Notes: a model not told the origin generated them from the letters alone. A stretch of DNA of 64,000 nucleotides from Adiantum capillus-veneris (GCA_014529385.2 CM043948.1:26160768-26224767), one strand, 5' to 3'; counted from the stretch's first letter, positions 33,817 to 45,156 are shown. Made by a program: numbers and translations.

Positions 33817-35031
33817 GCCGGCCTCATGACTAAGTAACACGAGGTCTTAAATTACCCCGAGCGGTGGGATCAACGGCTGTGGTTGAGTGGCGAGAATCTC
33901 GAGGACAACGGACGACCCTGAGGACTAAGTAACACGGGGTCTTAAATGAAGACCTCGTCATGGGATCCATGGCGAGCAGCTATGCGCACAAAAGCAGAGG
34001 CACACCCGGCCGTCGGATTTTAAACGGACGTGTCCATGTTTATTTTTTTCTGTCCGTGTTTACTTTTCCACGTTTAAGTTTAGCTTATACAGTTTATTTC
34101 TTGCCTCCTTGACACCGAAATGCACGTGCATGTGTGGTTAGATCACCAAGCTGCCATGGCCAAGGTGTTGGGTTCGAACCACCGGACGGACGTTGACCTT
34201 CATTTTTTGTTGGACGTCCATCTCCGTCGAGATTCGCGCTTGCCACACCCGCCATCGATCCCATGACGGGGTCTTCATTAAATACCCCGTCTTCTTTAGT
34301 CCTGAGGACGACCCACATGACTAAAGAACACAGGGTATTTAATGAAGACCCCGTCTTGGGATCAACGGCGGGTGTGGCAAGCGCGAATCCCGACGGAGAT
34401 GGACGTCCAACAAAAAACAAAGTTCAACGTCCGTCTGGTGGTTCTAACCCAACACCTTGGCCATGGCAGCTTGGTGAGCTAACCACGCATGCGCATGCAT
34501 TTCGGTGTCAACAAGGCGCCAAATAAACTATATAAGCTAAACTTAAATGGGAAAAAGTAAACACGGACAGAAAAAAATAAACACGGACACGTCCGTTTAA
34601 AATCAGACGGCCGGGTGTGCCTCTGCTTTTGTGCGCATAGTTGCTCGTCATGGATCCCATGACGTGGTCTTCATTTAAGACCCCGTGTTACTTAGTCCTC
34701 AGGGCGGACGACACACAAAAAGTCTACGTGGGGTCGCGAGCGAGATTTCAACCCAGGCGGCCTAGTTTTGTCCTAGTTTATTTTTCAACATTTTTGTTTA
34801 ATTTATATATTTATGTTTTCCCATCATGGACAACCAAACGCCCGCGTGCACGAGGTTAGAGCGTGTCCCTCTCCCTGCAGCCGCCTGGGTTCAAATCCTG
34901 TTTGCGACCTCGTGTTGACTTTTTGTGTGTCGTCCGCCGTCCTCGGGATTCTCCTCACTCAGCCGCAGTCGTTGATCCCACCGCTCGGGGTCATTTAAGA
35001 CCCCGTGTTACTTAGTCATGAGGCTGGCCTC
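33817..35031. mobile_element. Foldback element 2, MULE family, split by a nested pair
   Basis: The outer element runs about 33,826-35,022. Its ends match the MULE terminus (CTCATGACTAAGTAACACG and its reverse). GCCGGCCTC at 33,817-33,825 and GCTGGCCTC at 35,023-35,031 form a 9-bp target duplication with one change. The left arm stops at 33,917 and resumes at 34,705 after an inserted 0.79-kb palindrome. In the right half, GGTTAGAGCG then GGGTTCAAATCC then TTGACTTTTTG lies at 34,855-34,925, and the reverse of the same module is in the left arm at 34,725-34,775. Confidence 0.8.
33909..34713. mobile_element. Nested palindromic insertion: two inverted copies of a 0.4-kb element
   Basis: CGGACGAC stands at both joints (33,909 and 34,705), which suggests an 8- to 9-bp target duplication inside element 2. 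The insert consists of one unit at 33,918-34,316 and an inverted one at 34,322-34,704. Each unit has its own ends of the ACTAAGTAACACGGGG type and a GGGGTCTT/AAGACCCC hairpin just inside the terminus. Each contains TGGTTAGATCACC, then GGGTTCGAACC (34,135-34,185, reversed at 34,440-34,490), then TTTTTTG. It may be a dimer, or one foldback with duplicated ends. Confidence 0.75.
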
Positions 35032-35740
35032 AGGCTCGTTGAGGACACAATAGGAGAGGTGGTCCAAGTAAACCATGTTCACGTATACTTTGAGTTTCCA
35101 TTGTTTATCTACACTCTTCCTCGATTGTCCTAGGTGGGGGTGCCAAGCTAAAGGCGAACCCTTACATGTGTCCGAGTTTACTTTTTAGGTTCAAGTTTAC
35201 TTTTCAGCATTTTTGTTATGTCTATGTTTTCAAGGCGCGGATTCCATTTGTCTATGTTTGGTATGCATAGAGAGGTGCATGATGAGGAAAATTTACATGC
35301 ACACCATAATAAAAAAGAACAGGTGCATCCCACGCCATGGCCGATTTATTGCATTACGTTTATCAGGTTTTTGTTTGAATTTAATGCGTTGATTCCATTT
35401 AACTATGTCTGGTCTTGATGCTGAGGTGCATGATGAGGATTTTACATGCATCCCATAATAAAAAAGAACCCGTGCATCCTGCTATATGGTTTATCAAGTT
35501 TTTGTTTGGTTTTAATGCATTGATGCAGCTTGTCTATGTCTAGTCTTGATGCACATGTGCATGACAAGGATTCTACATGTCCAGTTTTTGTTTGATTTTA
35601 ATGCGTTGTTGAAGTTTCTCTATGTCTGGTCTTGTAGAAGCTGGACATCTCACTTCATGACTGATCCAAAGCATTGTTTTTCTGGAGTTTGAGTCTTTTT
35701 TTAATGTATTGACCCCATTATTTTATGCTTGGTCTTGATG
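35032..35740 (+). repeat. Degenerate repeats, about 100-170 bp period
   Basis: A phrase like TTTTAATGCGTTGAT-x-CATTT-x-CTATGTCTGGTCTTGATGC recurs near 35,220, 35,385, 35,515, 35,600 and 35,705. CATGATGAGGA, TTACATGCA and CCATAATAAAAAAGAAC recur between them. No coding family was seen; this is the right part of the large intron of the MULE gene. Confidence 0.7.
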
Positions 35741-36903
35741 CAAAGGAGAGTGAAGGTGTTGCCACCCTGCCTGAATGTGATGATGGATGACATTGAGGAA
35801 GAAAAGGAAAACAACGATATGCAAGGCGACAAGGGGAATGAAACCAGTGAAGAAGATCACAATGAGGATGTGTTTTGGGAAGATGACTTTGGTGATGATG
35901 AAATCCCAAATGAGCAGGCAGAGGACAATCTCCAAGGAGAGAAAAAGGAAGGAACCTCCAGTGACGATGAGATCCCAAATGCGCCAGGAGATGACAATCT
36001 CCAAGGAGAGAAAGAGGGAGATGACCTTGGTGATGATGAGATCCCAAATGAGCCAGGAGAGGACAATCTACAAGAAGAGAAGAAGGAAGATGGAGGGGTC
36101 TTGGAGGGAGAAGGGTCCAAGGCGAAGGAAGGTGAGGCTGCAACTAGTAGCGGGTCTACTAGCTCTAGCTCCCATTATGGTCTTGGAGATACACCACTGT
36201 ACGGGATGCCACCCCGTGATGATGCCAAGGATCTTCCAGTGGTCGAGGCTGAGGGTCACCAATGTGATGACCCCAACAATGAGCACATTGTGGACACCTT
36301 TGATAGATTTTCTTCCATGACATTGAACATCGGTGTTTTCCAAAATGAGGTAAAACTGATTATGGCTGTGTTTTTGCTGGTTTTCTGGGTTGTCAATAAT
36401 TATGGCTGTGTTTTTTTGCTAGATCTTGAGGTTGTCACTGATGGCGGCTGTGCTTTTGTTCGATGGGCTGAATATGACTTTGTGCAGGGACTCATAATGG
36501 AACATCGGCAAAAGTTGCCAATTCGGTCATCTCAAAGACAAGTGTGGTTATCGATGTCTCATCACCGAGCCATGAGACCCATGTATCTCTTAAGTTCACC
36601 ATCAAGAATGGCCAAGTGTGCGTTTCTCAGGAGGGGGGCGGTAGGGTTGTCACCTCACGGACAAATATTGCGAAAGCCAGGTGATTTCATATCCCAGCTT
36701 TGCATTTTTAAAGAGTGTCAGTACTAATTCACATTATTCTAAGTCTTGCATGTTGTTCTTTTAGGCTTGCTTCTAATGCTAGCATCACATTCAATTCCGC
36801 AAGATTCAAACTGTCCACGAATGTAGATTAGCCCCTAGTCAATGCTATATTGCACGGAGAGGCTAGCTCTCGGACTATAGACTTGTTTGGCCAGTAAGAT
36901 CTC

Positions 36904-36953
<50 letters not shown>

Positions 36954-37844
36954 TTGCAAATTTTTCTTTTAATTATCACCAGGAGGGGTTGTTTGTATGC
37001 AGGTGGATGGAACATGTTTTGCCACCTTCTATTCTTAAGAAGGTTTTCTTTGTTGATGCTTTATGGTACACAATTTCTAGCCACCTTCTCGAGAAATTTC
37101 TATCAACACAGTTTGCTAGCCTTGACTTGTCGGAAATGGTATTATGTTATTGGCCAATAATTTGCAGGTATTGGTCACATCCAAGAAAGACACCATGCAC
37201 GACTTCAAGATTAAATACTCTTACTCACAGTTGTGATCTTCTTGTTTTAGGCACCATTGGTCGTTATTTGTTCTTTATGTTAATAGAGGTGCAAAGCTCC
37301 TTCGCTTGCCCGAAAAGAAGCACGATTTTCTGTATTTTGACTCTTGACATCTCACGAGTCCGTTTGAGTGCCTTGACGCTATGCACATGTTAGTATTCTT
37401 GATACCTATGTATGAACATTCCTTTCTTCTACATGACCTCAAGCAACCAACCCATTTATTGCCATGAATGTTTTGTAGTGGCCTTCAGAGCCTTGCTCAA
37501 GTGGTGGATGATACAGCCCTTCAGCGTGCCTTGGGTGATGAGTCACAGCTTGAGCTCAAGTTTGTGGATGCCCCGCAACAGGCGAATAGCATTGATTGTG
37601 GATTTTCTGTCACGAAATACATCAAGTAGCTGACTATCCAAGGCACACATCAAGTGTACTTTATGTGTATCTCTTGGAAGGTTTACAAACAATTGGGTTG
37701 TTTTGTAGGGAGCTTATTGTGGGAGGATTGGAGGAGAGGCCACGAAGGAACTGGCTGACACGGAACTGGTTTCAACATGACGAAGTATGCAACATGAAGC
37801 AACAGCTCCATGATTGGTGTATGGAGTGCTTGTCCTCGATATAG
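35741..37844 (+). pseudogene. MULE gene, C-terminal part: acidic repeats and Ulp1/SENP-type cysteine protease
   Basis: An exon from about 35,741 to 36,349 encodes an acidic region with three to four copies of a GDDEIPNEPGEDNLQ-like repeat. It ends at donor GTAAAAC. Further exons give KFTIKNGQVCVSQ near 36,590 and ASNASITFNS with one TAG near 36,830. The protease then shows VDALWYTISSHLLEKF (37,050-37,100), the catalytic His in HHWSLFVLYV (37,250-37,280), the catalytic Asp in FLYFDS followed by a TGA, and glutamine and the catalytic Cys in QQANSIDCGFSVTKYI (37,567-37,620). It ends at WCMECLSSI and TAG 37,842-37,844. This is the C48 order His-Asp-Gln-Cys. Such enzymes cut SUMO-like modifiers. 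Two or more stops make the copy doubtful as a functional gene. Confidence 0.75.
36908..36950. repeat. (CT)n microsatellite in the Ulp1 gene
   Basis: A CT tract of about 40 bases lies between the exon ending near 36,896 and the protease exon. It would be intronic. Confidence 0.9.
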
Positions 37845-38164
37845 GGTTATTGTGTCCCAACTCTACTTAGGCTTAACAACATTAATGACTACGACAACTG
37901 TATAAGCGACATAATATATGATTTGCTTTACAACTTGTGATTTTGGGCTTTCGGCTGTAATAGAAGCTTTGTGACCATGGCTATATGTATTTTTTTCTGA
38001 ATCGATGCTTTACTTATTGGTCTTTTACTGTTATACTCGTTATCTCGCAAAGGTTTCACTCTAAAAAATGCTATGGTTTAATGCTGGGATGTCATCCCAG
38101 ATTATGTCTCGGTTGGGGGTTTTATGGTTTAGGTTGCCTTCTCCCGGGCTGTCAGTTATATTCA

Positions 38165-39540
38165 TTATGTTTCGAATATGGTCGTCGATTGAAAAGTGAA
38201 CTTGAAATGTGTTGCAATTTGAATTGATATGTGTTCTCATTTGTGATGTCTCTAGCATTATGTCTCGAATATGGTCAGTGATTACGCGAACTGTGCATTG
38301 ACCAAGGTCATTGCCTGTGGTTGCAACCTTTTTATTTCAATTCCCAGTTCCCGGATTTGTTGGTTATGGTTATGCTTTGAAGGTTATGGTTTGTGAATGT
38401 AGTCCACGAATGTGAAATTGAAATGTGTTGAAGTTCTGGCCTTTGAATCTGTTGGTTATGGCATGCGGTTGTGTTCTCCGCAAGTGAGGTTGCGACTGTC
38501 TTCATATTCGAACTCACAAGTTATGGCCATTGTCCCCTCATTGTGGGCCCATTTAAATTTTCTAGTTATGGTCATTTTGTGTTGTCTCTAGCATTATGTC
38601 TCGAATGTGGTCAGCGATTACGCGAACTGTGCATTGACCAAGGTCATTCCCTGAGGTTTCAAACTTTTTGTTTCAATTCGCAGTGCCCGGCTTTGTTGGT
38701 TATGGTTATGCTTTGAAGGTTATGGTTTGCGAATGTAGTTCACGAATGTGAAATTGAAATGTGTTGAAGTCCTGGCCTTTGAATCTGTTGGTTATGGCAT
38801 GCGGTTGTGTTCTGCGCAAGTGAGGTTGCGACTGTCTTCATATTCGAACTCACAAGTTATGGTCGTTGTCGCCTCATTGTGCGCCCATTTAAATTTTCTA
38901 GTTTTATGCTGGTTATGGTCATTTTGTGTTGTCTCTAGCATTATGTCTCGAATATGGCCAGCGATTACGCGAACTGTGCATTGACCAAGGTCATTCCCTG
39001 TGGTTTCAAACTTTTTGTTTCAATTCGCAGTGCCCGGCTTTGTTGGTTATGGTTATGCTTTGAAGGATATGGTTTGCGTCCGTAAATGTGAAATTGAAAT
39101 GTGTTGAATTATTGGCCTTTGAATCTGTTGGTTATGGCATGCGGTTGTGTTCTCCGCAAGTGAGGTTGCGATTGTCTTCATATTCGAACTCACAAGTTAT
39201 GGCCATTGTCGCCTCATTGTGCGCCCATTTAAATTTTCTAGTTGTGCGCCCATTACGTCTCGAATATGATCAGTGATTACGCGAACTGTGCATTGACCAA
39301 GGTCATTGCCTGTGGTTGCAAAATTTTTATTTCAATTCGCAGTGCCCGGCTTTGTTGGTTATGGTTATGCTTTGAAGGTTATGGTTTGCGAATGCATTCT
39401 GTAAAGGTAAAATTGAAATGTGTTGAAGTCCTGGCCATTGAATCTGTTGGTTAGGGCTTGGTATGCAACAAGGTTATAGCATGCGATTGTGTTCTCAGAA
39501 GTGAAGTTGCGACCATTGCCATCTTCGAGCACATTTGATT
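38165..39540 (+). repeat. Tandem repeat, about 312-347 bp units
   Basis: The anchor TGTCTCGAAT occurs at 38,261, 38,597, 38,944 and (as CGTCTCGAAT) 39,256. A weaker copy stands near 38,170. Each unit also holds GCGAACTGTGCATTGACC, TTTGTTGGTTATGG, GAAATTGAAATGTGTTGAA and TTCATATTCGAACTCACAAG. The four units are close in sequence; the last is truncated. It lies 3' of the Ulp1 gene within the MULE. The stretch 37,845-38,165 contains no gene. Confidence 0.9.
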
Positions 39541-40620
39541 TTTCTAGTTAAGGTTGCTAAGTCTCAATATGTTGGTTATGATCATCATTTCTCTAGTCAC
39601 TGGTTATGGTTTTCGCATTCTTTATTTCAAGTCTTAAGTCTCTTATGCAAGTATTCTCAATAGATAGAGTTAGGGCTTTGGTCGCTCTCCACGTTTATAG
39701 GTTATAATCATTACAGCCAGCATGGCGTTAGCCCTTGTCATTGGCTATGGTCACCGAAACTTGACCATGGTGGATTCGAACTTGTTTACGGCTATTGTCA
39801 CCAACATAGCATTGACTCCTCAATGCATGAGACATTGAGACATGATGGATCGATTTGACACAACACTACTGACTTGCCCAACGGTTTTGTATGGCCTCCG
39901 AGGCTAAGAGATGTCGATCTAAAAATTGATGCAATACGTGACCAAGCATGGTACGCACACCTTGAAATCTACAGATATCGATGCAATAAGAGAACTGGCA
40001 TTAAAAGCTACAAATAACAACCCAAAAATCGATGCAAAAATTAATGTTCAACCTCCAAAACCATCCCCACTACTTCAGCCTTAGAAACAACACTACATTC
40101 ATTTCCCCAAAAGTTCAGCCTTAGACACAACACTATTCATCTGCCCAAAATTTTGGTACATAAGCATGCATTGAAAGCTACAAATATCAACCCAGACAAA
40201 TATGCAATAATTGCAATTTGCCATCAACCTCCAAACCCATCTCCACTACTTCAGCCTTAGACACAACACTATTTATTTTCCCAAAAGTTTAGTATGTAAG
40301 CAGGCCTTAAAATCTATAGATATCGATCCAAAAATTGATGCAATAAGTGACCGGGCATTGAAAGCTACAAATATCAACCCACCACTACTTCAACCTTAGA
40401 CCCAACATTGCTCATTTGCCCAAAAGTTTGGTATGTAAGAAGGCCTCCAAAGCTACCGATATCGATGCAAACATCAATTGAATAAATGACCACGCATTAA
40501 AATCTCCAAATATTGATCCAAAAATTACTGCATTGTTAGTTGTCCACCAATTTGGTATGTAAGCAATCCTTGCATGTCCAAAGAAAAGGGAAGACAAAAA
40601 CCGTCAACATCCAGCAAGAC
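39541..40620 (+). repeat. Degenerate repeats in AC-rich DNA
   Basis: From about 39,920 to 40,560 the phrases AAAAATTGATGCAATA-x-GTGACC, GCATTGAAAGCTACAAATATC, CCACTACTTCAGCCTTAGAC and CCCAAAAGTTTGGTATGTAAG recur three to four times in slightly different order. No gene is seen. Confidence 0.6.
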
Positions 40621-41333
40621 TGCCTAGCAATGACAATTTAAGACAACACTACATCCCTAAAACTCCCAGTCAAAGTAGTATGAATACAAACATGCATTAT
40701 GAAGAGCCACTTACAATCTTGGCTCGGCGGCGTAAACCACGGCATGTACTGCTTTGTTATCCAATAGCAATATTTTCGAAGGGCAAAGAGCGGTAGCAGC
40801 CTCGCTTCTCATGTTATGAGAACCATTCGTTGCTGGGATGCAAGGACCCCATCAAGTATTGATCCGTCCCCACATCGAATTGTAAACCTCCTCTCCTCTG
40901 TACCAAGATCTCCATGTACACATCTAATCACTTGCCCCCTCTGAATGACATCATTGAAGAGAGTAACATGTCAGTTTAGAAGAGGAGACTCTGAACCAGC
41001 TGGGGCTTGCTGAAGTGTCAAGGGTAAGAGAGCATGGCATGTATGGCATGAGTGGCTTTCTCTTGGATCAAGAAAAAGACTGTTGCTACAACAATGGAAG
41101 CAGAACACTTTACGTCTCTTTTCGAAGCGTACTCGGCTCCTCCCTCGCTGATATTTGCGTCTTAAAACGCCAGTAGTCCTAGACTTTGGAGGGACAACTG
41201 AGACCAGCCCAACTTCAGCTCCACATCCATCGGCTTCTCATGCCACACCATGACCAAGACGAGTTTGTGTTACATGTGCTTGGATATGTCTAATTTAGCA
41301 TGTTTGCTGGCAAGTCGATGCGCTTTGGGACAA

Positions 41334-42505
41334 TCAGAGTGGAGAGGCAATCCCTTGAGTTGCACAACCGTTAAAGAGGATCAGTTTTAGGTCACTATCA
41401 CGCTGTCCCAACTGTTCTTCAAATCTTTGTAAAGGTCCTTTCAAGTCTGAGATGCATCCAAGAATCTGGTTATCAATAATGGCTACACTTTCCTCGGCCA
41501 TGGTGGGTAGCTGGCTTGACATATCTTGGTCCCCCATCATTGCATCTTGCTCCCTTGCTTGAGCATTGGCCTCTCGAACCACATGGTTGAAGGCATGTAT
41601 GCTATCAAGAACTGGAAAAATACATAGAAGTTGAGGAAAGTGATTTTGAACTATTAGTCGGATTCTGTACCCCATCGATGACACATGTATTCTTGCACCC
41701 ACTTGCTTAATCCATGCTTCTTTGTTGATCTGACCAAGACAAGCCTTGTTTGATGCTTTATCATGATGTTTGCCAATTGTGGCTCCTCTTGGGATAGTGT
41801 TGTCTCAATCGATGTGCTCGAAGTAGTAGTAGACCAGCTACAAGCAGGCCAAGAGGAGACATCATGGGAAATAGCTTTCTCTTCCAACAAACAACCACAC
41901 GCAATTACCGAATCTCTCATGTAGTCATGAGATATCCCATGTTTTCTCATGTCAATGCACCATTCGGTCTTGATTGCGTTAATAGTGGCAACCACTCCCA
42001 AGTGTTTTTCATGCCTTGAGGGACAATGGGCTGCACGTACAATGCGCGCCCAATCTTCTATGTATGCGATTTTTAGGCCTGATGATTTGCAAGTAGAGTT
42101 TTTGTGAGGTGGCAATTGGGCAAAGGGAGAGATCATCTCTCATTCTATTCCACCTCTTTAGATTCATCATCCCTCTCACATCATTTGCTTTTAGAATTGA
42201 GAGCGACATTCTGACTGTCCCAGCCAAATTATTCACCATTAAGGAGTACATCTTCTCATCAAATGAGAAGAATGTGTTTGATAAGTATTGAAATGCATCT
42301 AATGAATCCCCCAGGTCCTCAACATCAGGCAATGAATCCATACAAACATCCATCTCATCCCAAAGAGAATGGTGTTCCAAAAACCCGTATTGATCCAAAT
42401 CATCATCGCTTGATTCACCCTCCGTAGTGGTCGCAAAACCAAGGTAATCTTTAAATGAAAGATTGGCTGCATTGTTGGCTTCATGCACCTGCAGGAGCAT
42501 AACAA
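41334..42505 (-). pseudogene. Unrecognised gene on the minus strand inside the MULE
   Basis: The upstream frame (42,505/42,500 to about 42,100) codes for an acidic segment with SSDDDLDQYGFLEHH and KRWNRMRDD. A shift leads to the frame 42,136-41,654 with IAYIEDWARIVRAAHCPSRHEKHLGVVATINAIKTEW, and a further shift to 41,702-41,334 with a coiled-coil-like end (LKGPLQRFEEQLGQRDSDLK). The segments look like true protein by composition and by their good end-to-end order, but I recognise no family. In Ulp1-type MULEs a second gene is sometimes carried; whether this is one is unknown. Confidence 0.4.
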
Positions 42506-42891
42506 TGCAAGCCTGATGATTTTAACCCCTTGCAGGCAACCGAACTAACCCAACTTGCTGATATTAAACATGCACAAATTAGTGAGTCTTTGGTAGACAA
42601 AGAGACATGCAAAATAGTGGAGACATTAGATGCTTATTGCAACGCACACACAAGGGAGAGACATTTGTAGAGAAAAAGATCAAAATAGAACCTGGTTGAC
42701 ATGCCCATCGGACTATATTGCGTGTAGCCTGTCAAGGGCACTTTTTTCTGTTCTTTCTCAAACCCTAAACAAGAACCAGATGGTGCCCCTCCCAAGCCCT
42801 AAAACTTAACGGCTATTTTTGAGGAGCCTCCGCTGCCTTACTCGACAGTCCTCTCTTTGACAGGCACAGCTTGCATCCAGCCCCATATTCT

Positions 42892-42995
42892 GCAACAAGC
42901 AAGGAGGGTGGTCCTGCACTAGAAGCAGGAGTGCACAGGATGCCTGATCTGCAACAAGCAAGGATCACCCTGCACCCGAAGTAGGTGCGCATAGC
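42892..42995 (+). repeat. Short direct duplication near the right MULE end
   Basis: TGCAACAAGCAAGGA occurs twice, each followed by a CCTGCAC-x-AGAAGCAGG-like segment, with a period of about 60 bases. It lies just inside the right terminal repeat. Confidence 0.7.
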
Positions 42996-43027
42996 GTTCC
43001 CTTAGCGTTTGCAATCTCAAAAATATG

Positions 43028-43232
43028 CCTCGCGCCCAACGAAAATCCAAATTTTTTGTCCAACTTAGTCCCACCACGCCACCAGCCCTGCCACATCAGC
43101 AGGCCTGTCCATGTTTACAAATTTTACGTTGACGTGAAGCGTCGAGATCCCCTCTCCCTTCGCGCCCGGCTTCCCTGCCCTCAATCCCACCTCTCGCCCT
43201 TCACTTAAGACCTCGTGTAAGTTAGTCATGAG
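43028..43232 (-). repeat. MULE right terminal inverted repeat
   Basis: Reverse complement of 29,623-29,867, ending GTTAGTCATGAG at 43,232. The flanking CAATCCCCCCC follows after one A. Confidence 0.9.
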
Positions 43233-44048
43233 ACAATCCCCCCCTAGTACAAGTGTAGTGAGGTCTTGCACCAAAATATGTCTTAAAGGATAACAAGAGA
43301 AGTCATGTCAGTGTCTTATGAACTCTCCCTAGGGTAATGAAGACAAAGGGGTGAACCAAAAAAAAACACTTTCTTAGATAATTAAGGAGATCCCTGACCC
43401 CTAGCATTCAAAAAGTTCTTAGCATGAGTCAAAACTATTAAAGTTAAAATTTTGATCCTTCTCTAGCTATGAAGTAAATTATCCCTTAAAATTGAGTTTT
43501 TGATATTACAAAACCTAAACCCTTCTATACTTCTATACTCTTTATAATGCAGCTTAAATTTTTCAAGGAAGGAGAGACCCTCTATGTGTCACTCACTGCT
43601 TCACTTAAGAGAAAACCTCTCTAAAATGCAAAAGGGAGAGTAAGATTGTAAGAAACAACAAGCAAGCAGCTTTTCAGCTTTGTCAGAATGTAAAATCAAA
43701 AGAATTTCTTTCTCTTTCGTAGTAGAAAGTGCTTTAGTCATGGAAATTCAAAGACTTTCTCCTCTACATAGAATAAACTTATTGGTCTAAATACACATAA
43801 CAAAAAGGAGATAAATTTAGTGGAGATTTTATCATTTAATGAGAATTTAATTTTTGAAAATATATTTGGTTTTTTCTTTTCAAGAGGTCTTTTTCAAAAC
43901 CAATATTGATATATTTTTGTAAAAAAAAAATATTTCTTTAAAGAGATTGAAAAAAGAGAAAATAGTTTGTGTGATGTCGACTTGGGGTAGTTTCACTTTG
44001 AGAAAATACGTGCAAATGAAGGAGTAGTTATCCATGTTATTGACCATG

Positions 44049-44880
44049 AGAGAGAGAGAGAGGGAGAGAGGGAGAGAGAGAGTCGCATTGCATGTGTGTG
44101 CGTGTACGTGTACATGAGAGAGAGAGAGAGAGAGAGAGATTTTTCTTTCAATCTCATAAGGCTCCGTCTCACCAAGGACACCTTTCAAGCCCTTTAAATT
44201 TATCGGGGGGGGGGGGGGGGGTCACTTAATATTTATGCGACTATCACGTGAGTACAGTAGAAGGGGTTATTAAATTTTTTTCTCCCATTTTCACATACAA
44301 AAAGGTACCATAAAATGTAATTGAAATTTTTCTTTTACACACTAAATTATTTGTCAAAAATTCAAAGATAAGGAGTTTAAAAATGGTCCTTGAACGCACG
44401 GATATACAAAATTTATATTTAGTGACACACCAAGTCAAATTTCCAAGATATTATGGTTTTCTTAGAGTAATAATGTATTTTCAAAAGGGTAGCTAACATT
44501 TTCCACCCATAGAAAATAAATAAAATGCCCAACAAAAATCAACCCTCACATTAGCACCCCGAATAGGGAGAGAGATTGCCCAGTTAACGTACCTTTTACC
44601 AGTTCTTGAATATTTTGTCCTTTTTGGTTTTAAGAGTTAAACCGTGGAAAAATCTTAAAAAACAATAAATTCTTTAAATTTTGATAGGCAAAGGTGACTA
44701 TCAAAAATCAACCCCACACACATAGAGAAAAATGTTCTAGCGTCGAGAAATGACATAGCAAGCAGAAGGGAGAAGAGGAGAAAGAGAGAATAAAATATTT
44801 AAGGACGTAAGAACAATCTAAAAAGACGTTAAAGTTACACAACAAGTCTTTAACACTTGAATATCTATGGAAAGAAAGGA

Positions 44881-44920
<40 letters not shown>

Positions 44921-45013
44921 AAGAAGAATAAGAATAATTTTTTAAAAAAATCCCTTAGGAACAATCCTAGAAGATATAAATGGAAACTTGGATGAGAATA
45001 AAGTTATTTTTCT

Positions 45014-45068
<55 letters not shown>

Positions 45069-45156
45069 GTCTTGAAAGAAGAAGAATTTAAAATGTTGTA
45101 GGAGCGATCCAATGAGATCTCAAAGATCTATTCGATGGTCTTAAGTTCAAAGACCT

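Larger units (their letters stand above)
29613..43244 (+). mobile_element. Mutator-like element (MULE) with Ulp1 gene, 13.6 kb
   Basis: The terminal inverted repeats at 29,623-29,867 and 43,028-43,232 match as reverse complements with few changes. The outer tips are CTCAGGACTAAC and GTTAGTCATGAG. CAATCCCCCCC stands on both sides (29,613-29,623 and 43,234-43,244), so the target duplication is about 9 to 11 bp, the Mutator range. Inside lie a zinc-finger/acidic/Ulp1 gene on plus, an unknown gene on minus, tandem repeats and later insertions. I found no MURA transposase, so it is probably non-autonomous or has lost the gene. Ulp1-bearing MULEs are a known plant type (Kaonashi-like), and that is the best fit. 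Confidence 0.85.

Noticed and set aside
34094-34526. Two similar 87- to 108-codon frames in the palindrome
   Set aside because: They are the same sequence read on both arms of the foldback (with the tRNA-like module inside) and do not indicate a protein.
35723-36143. Minus-strand open frames opposite the acidic exon
   Set aside because: They are shadows of the repeated GDDEIPNEPGEDNLQ coding units and give Leu/Ser/Pro-rich text without motifs.
38165-39540. CRISPR-like array
   Set aside because: The units are over 300 bases, adjoin directly without unique spacers and lie in a plant transposon.
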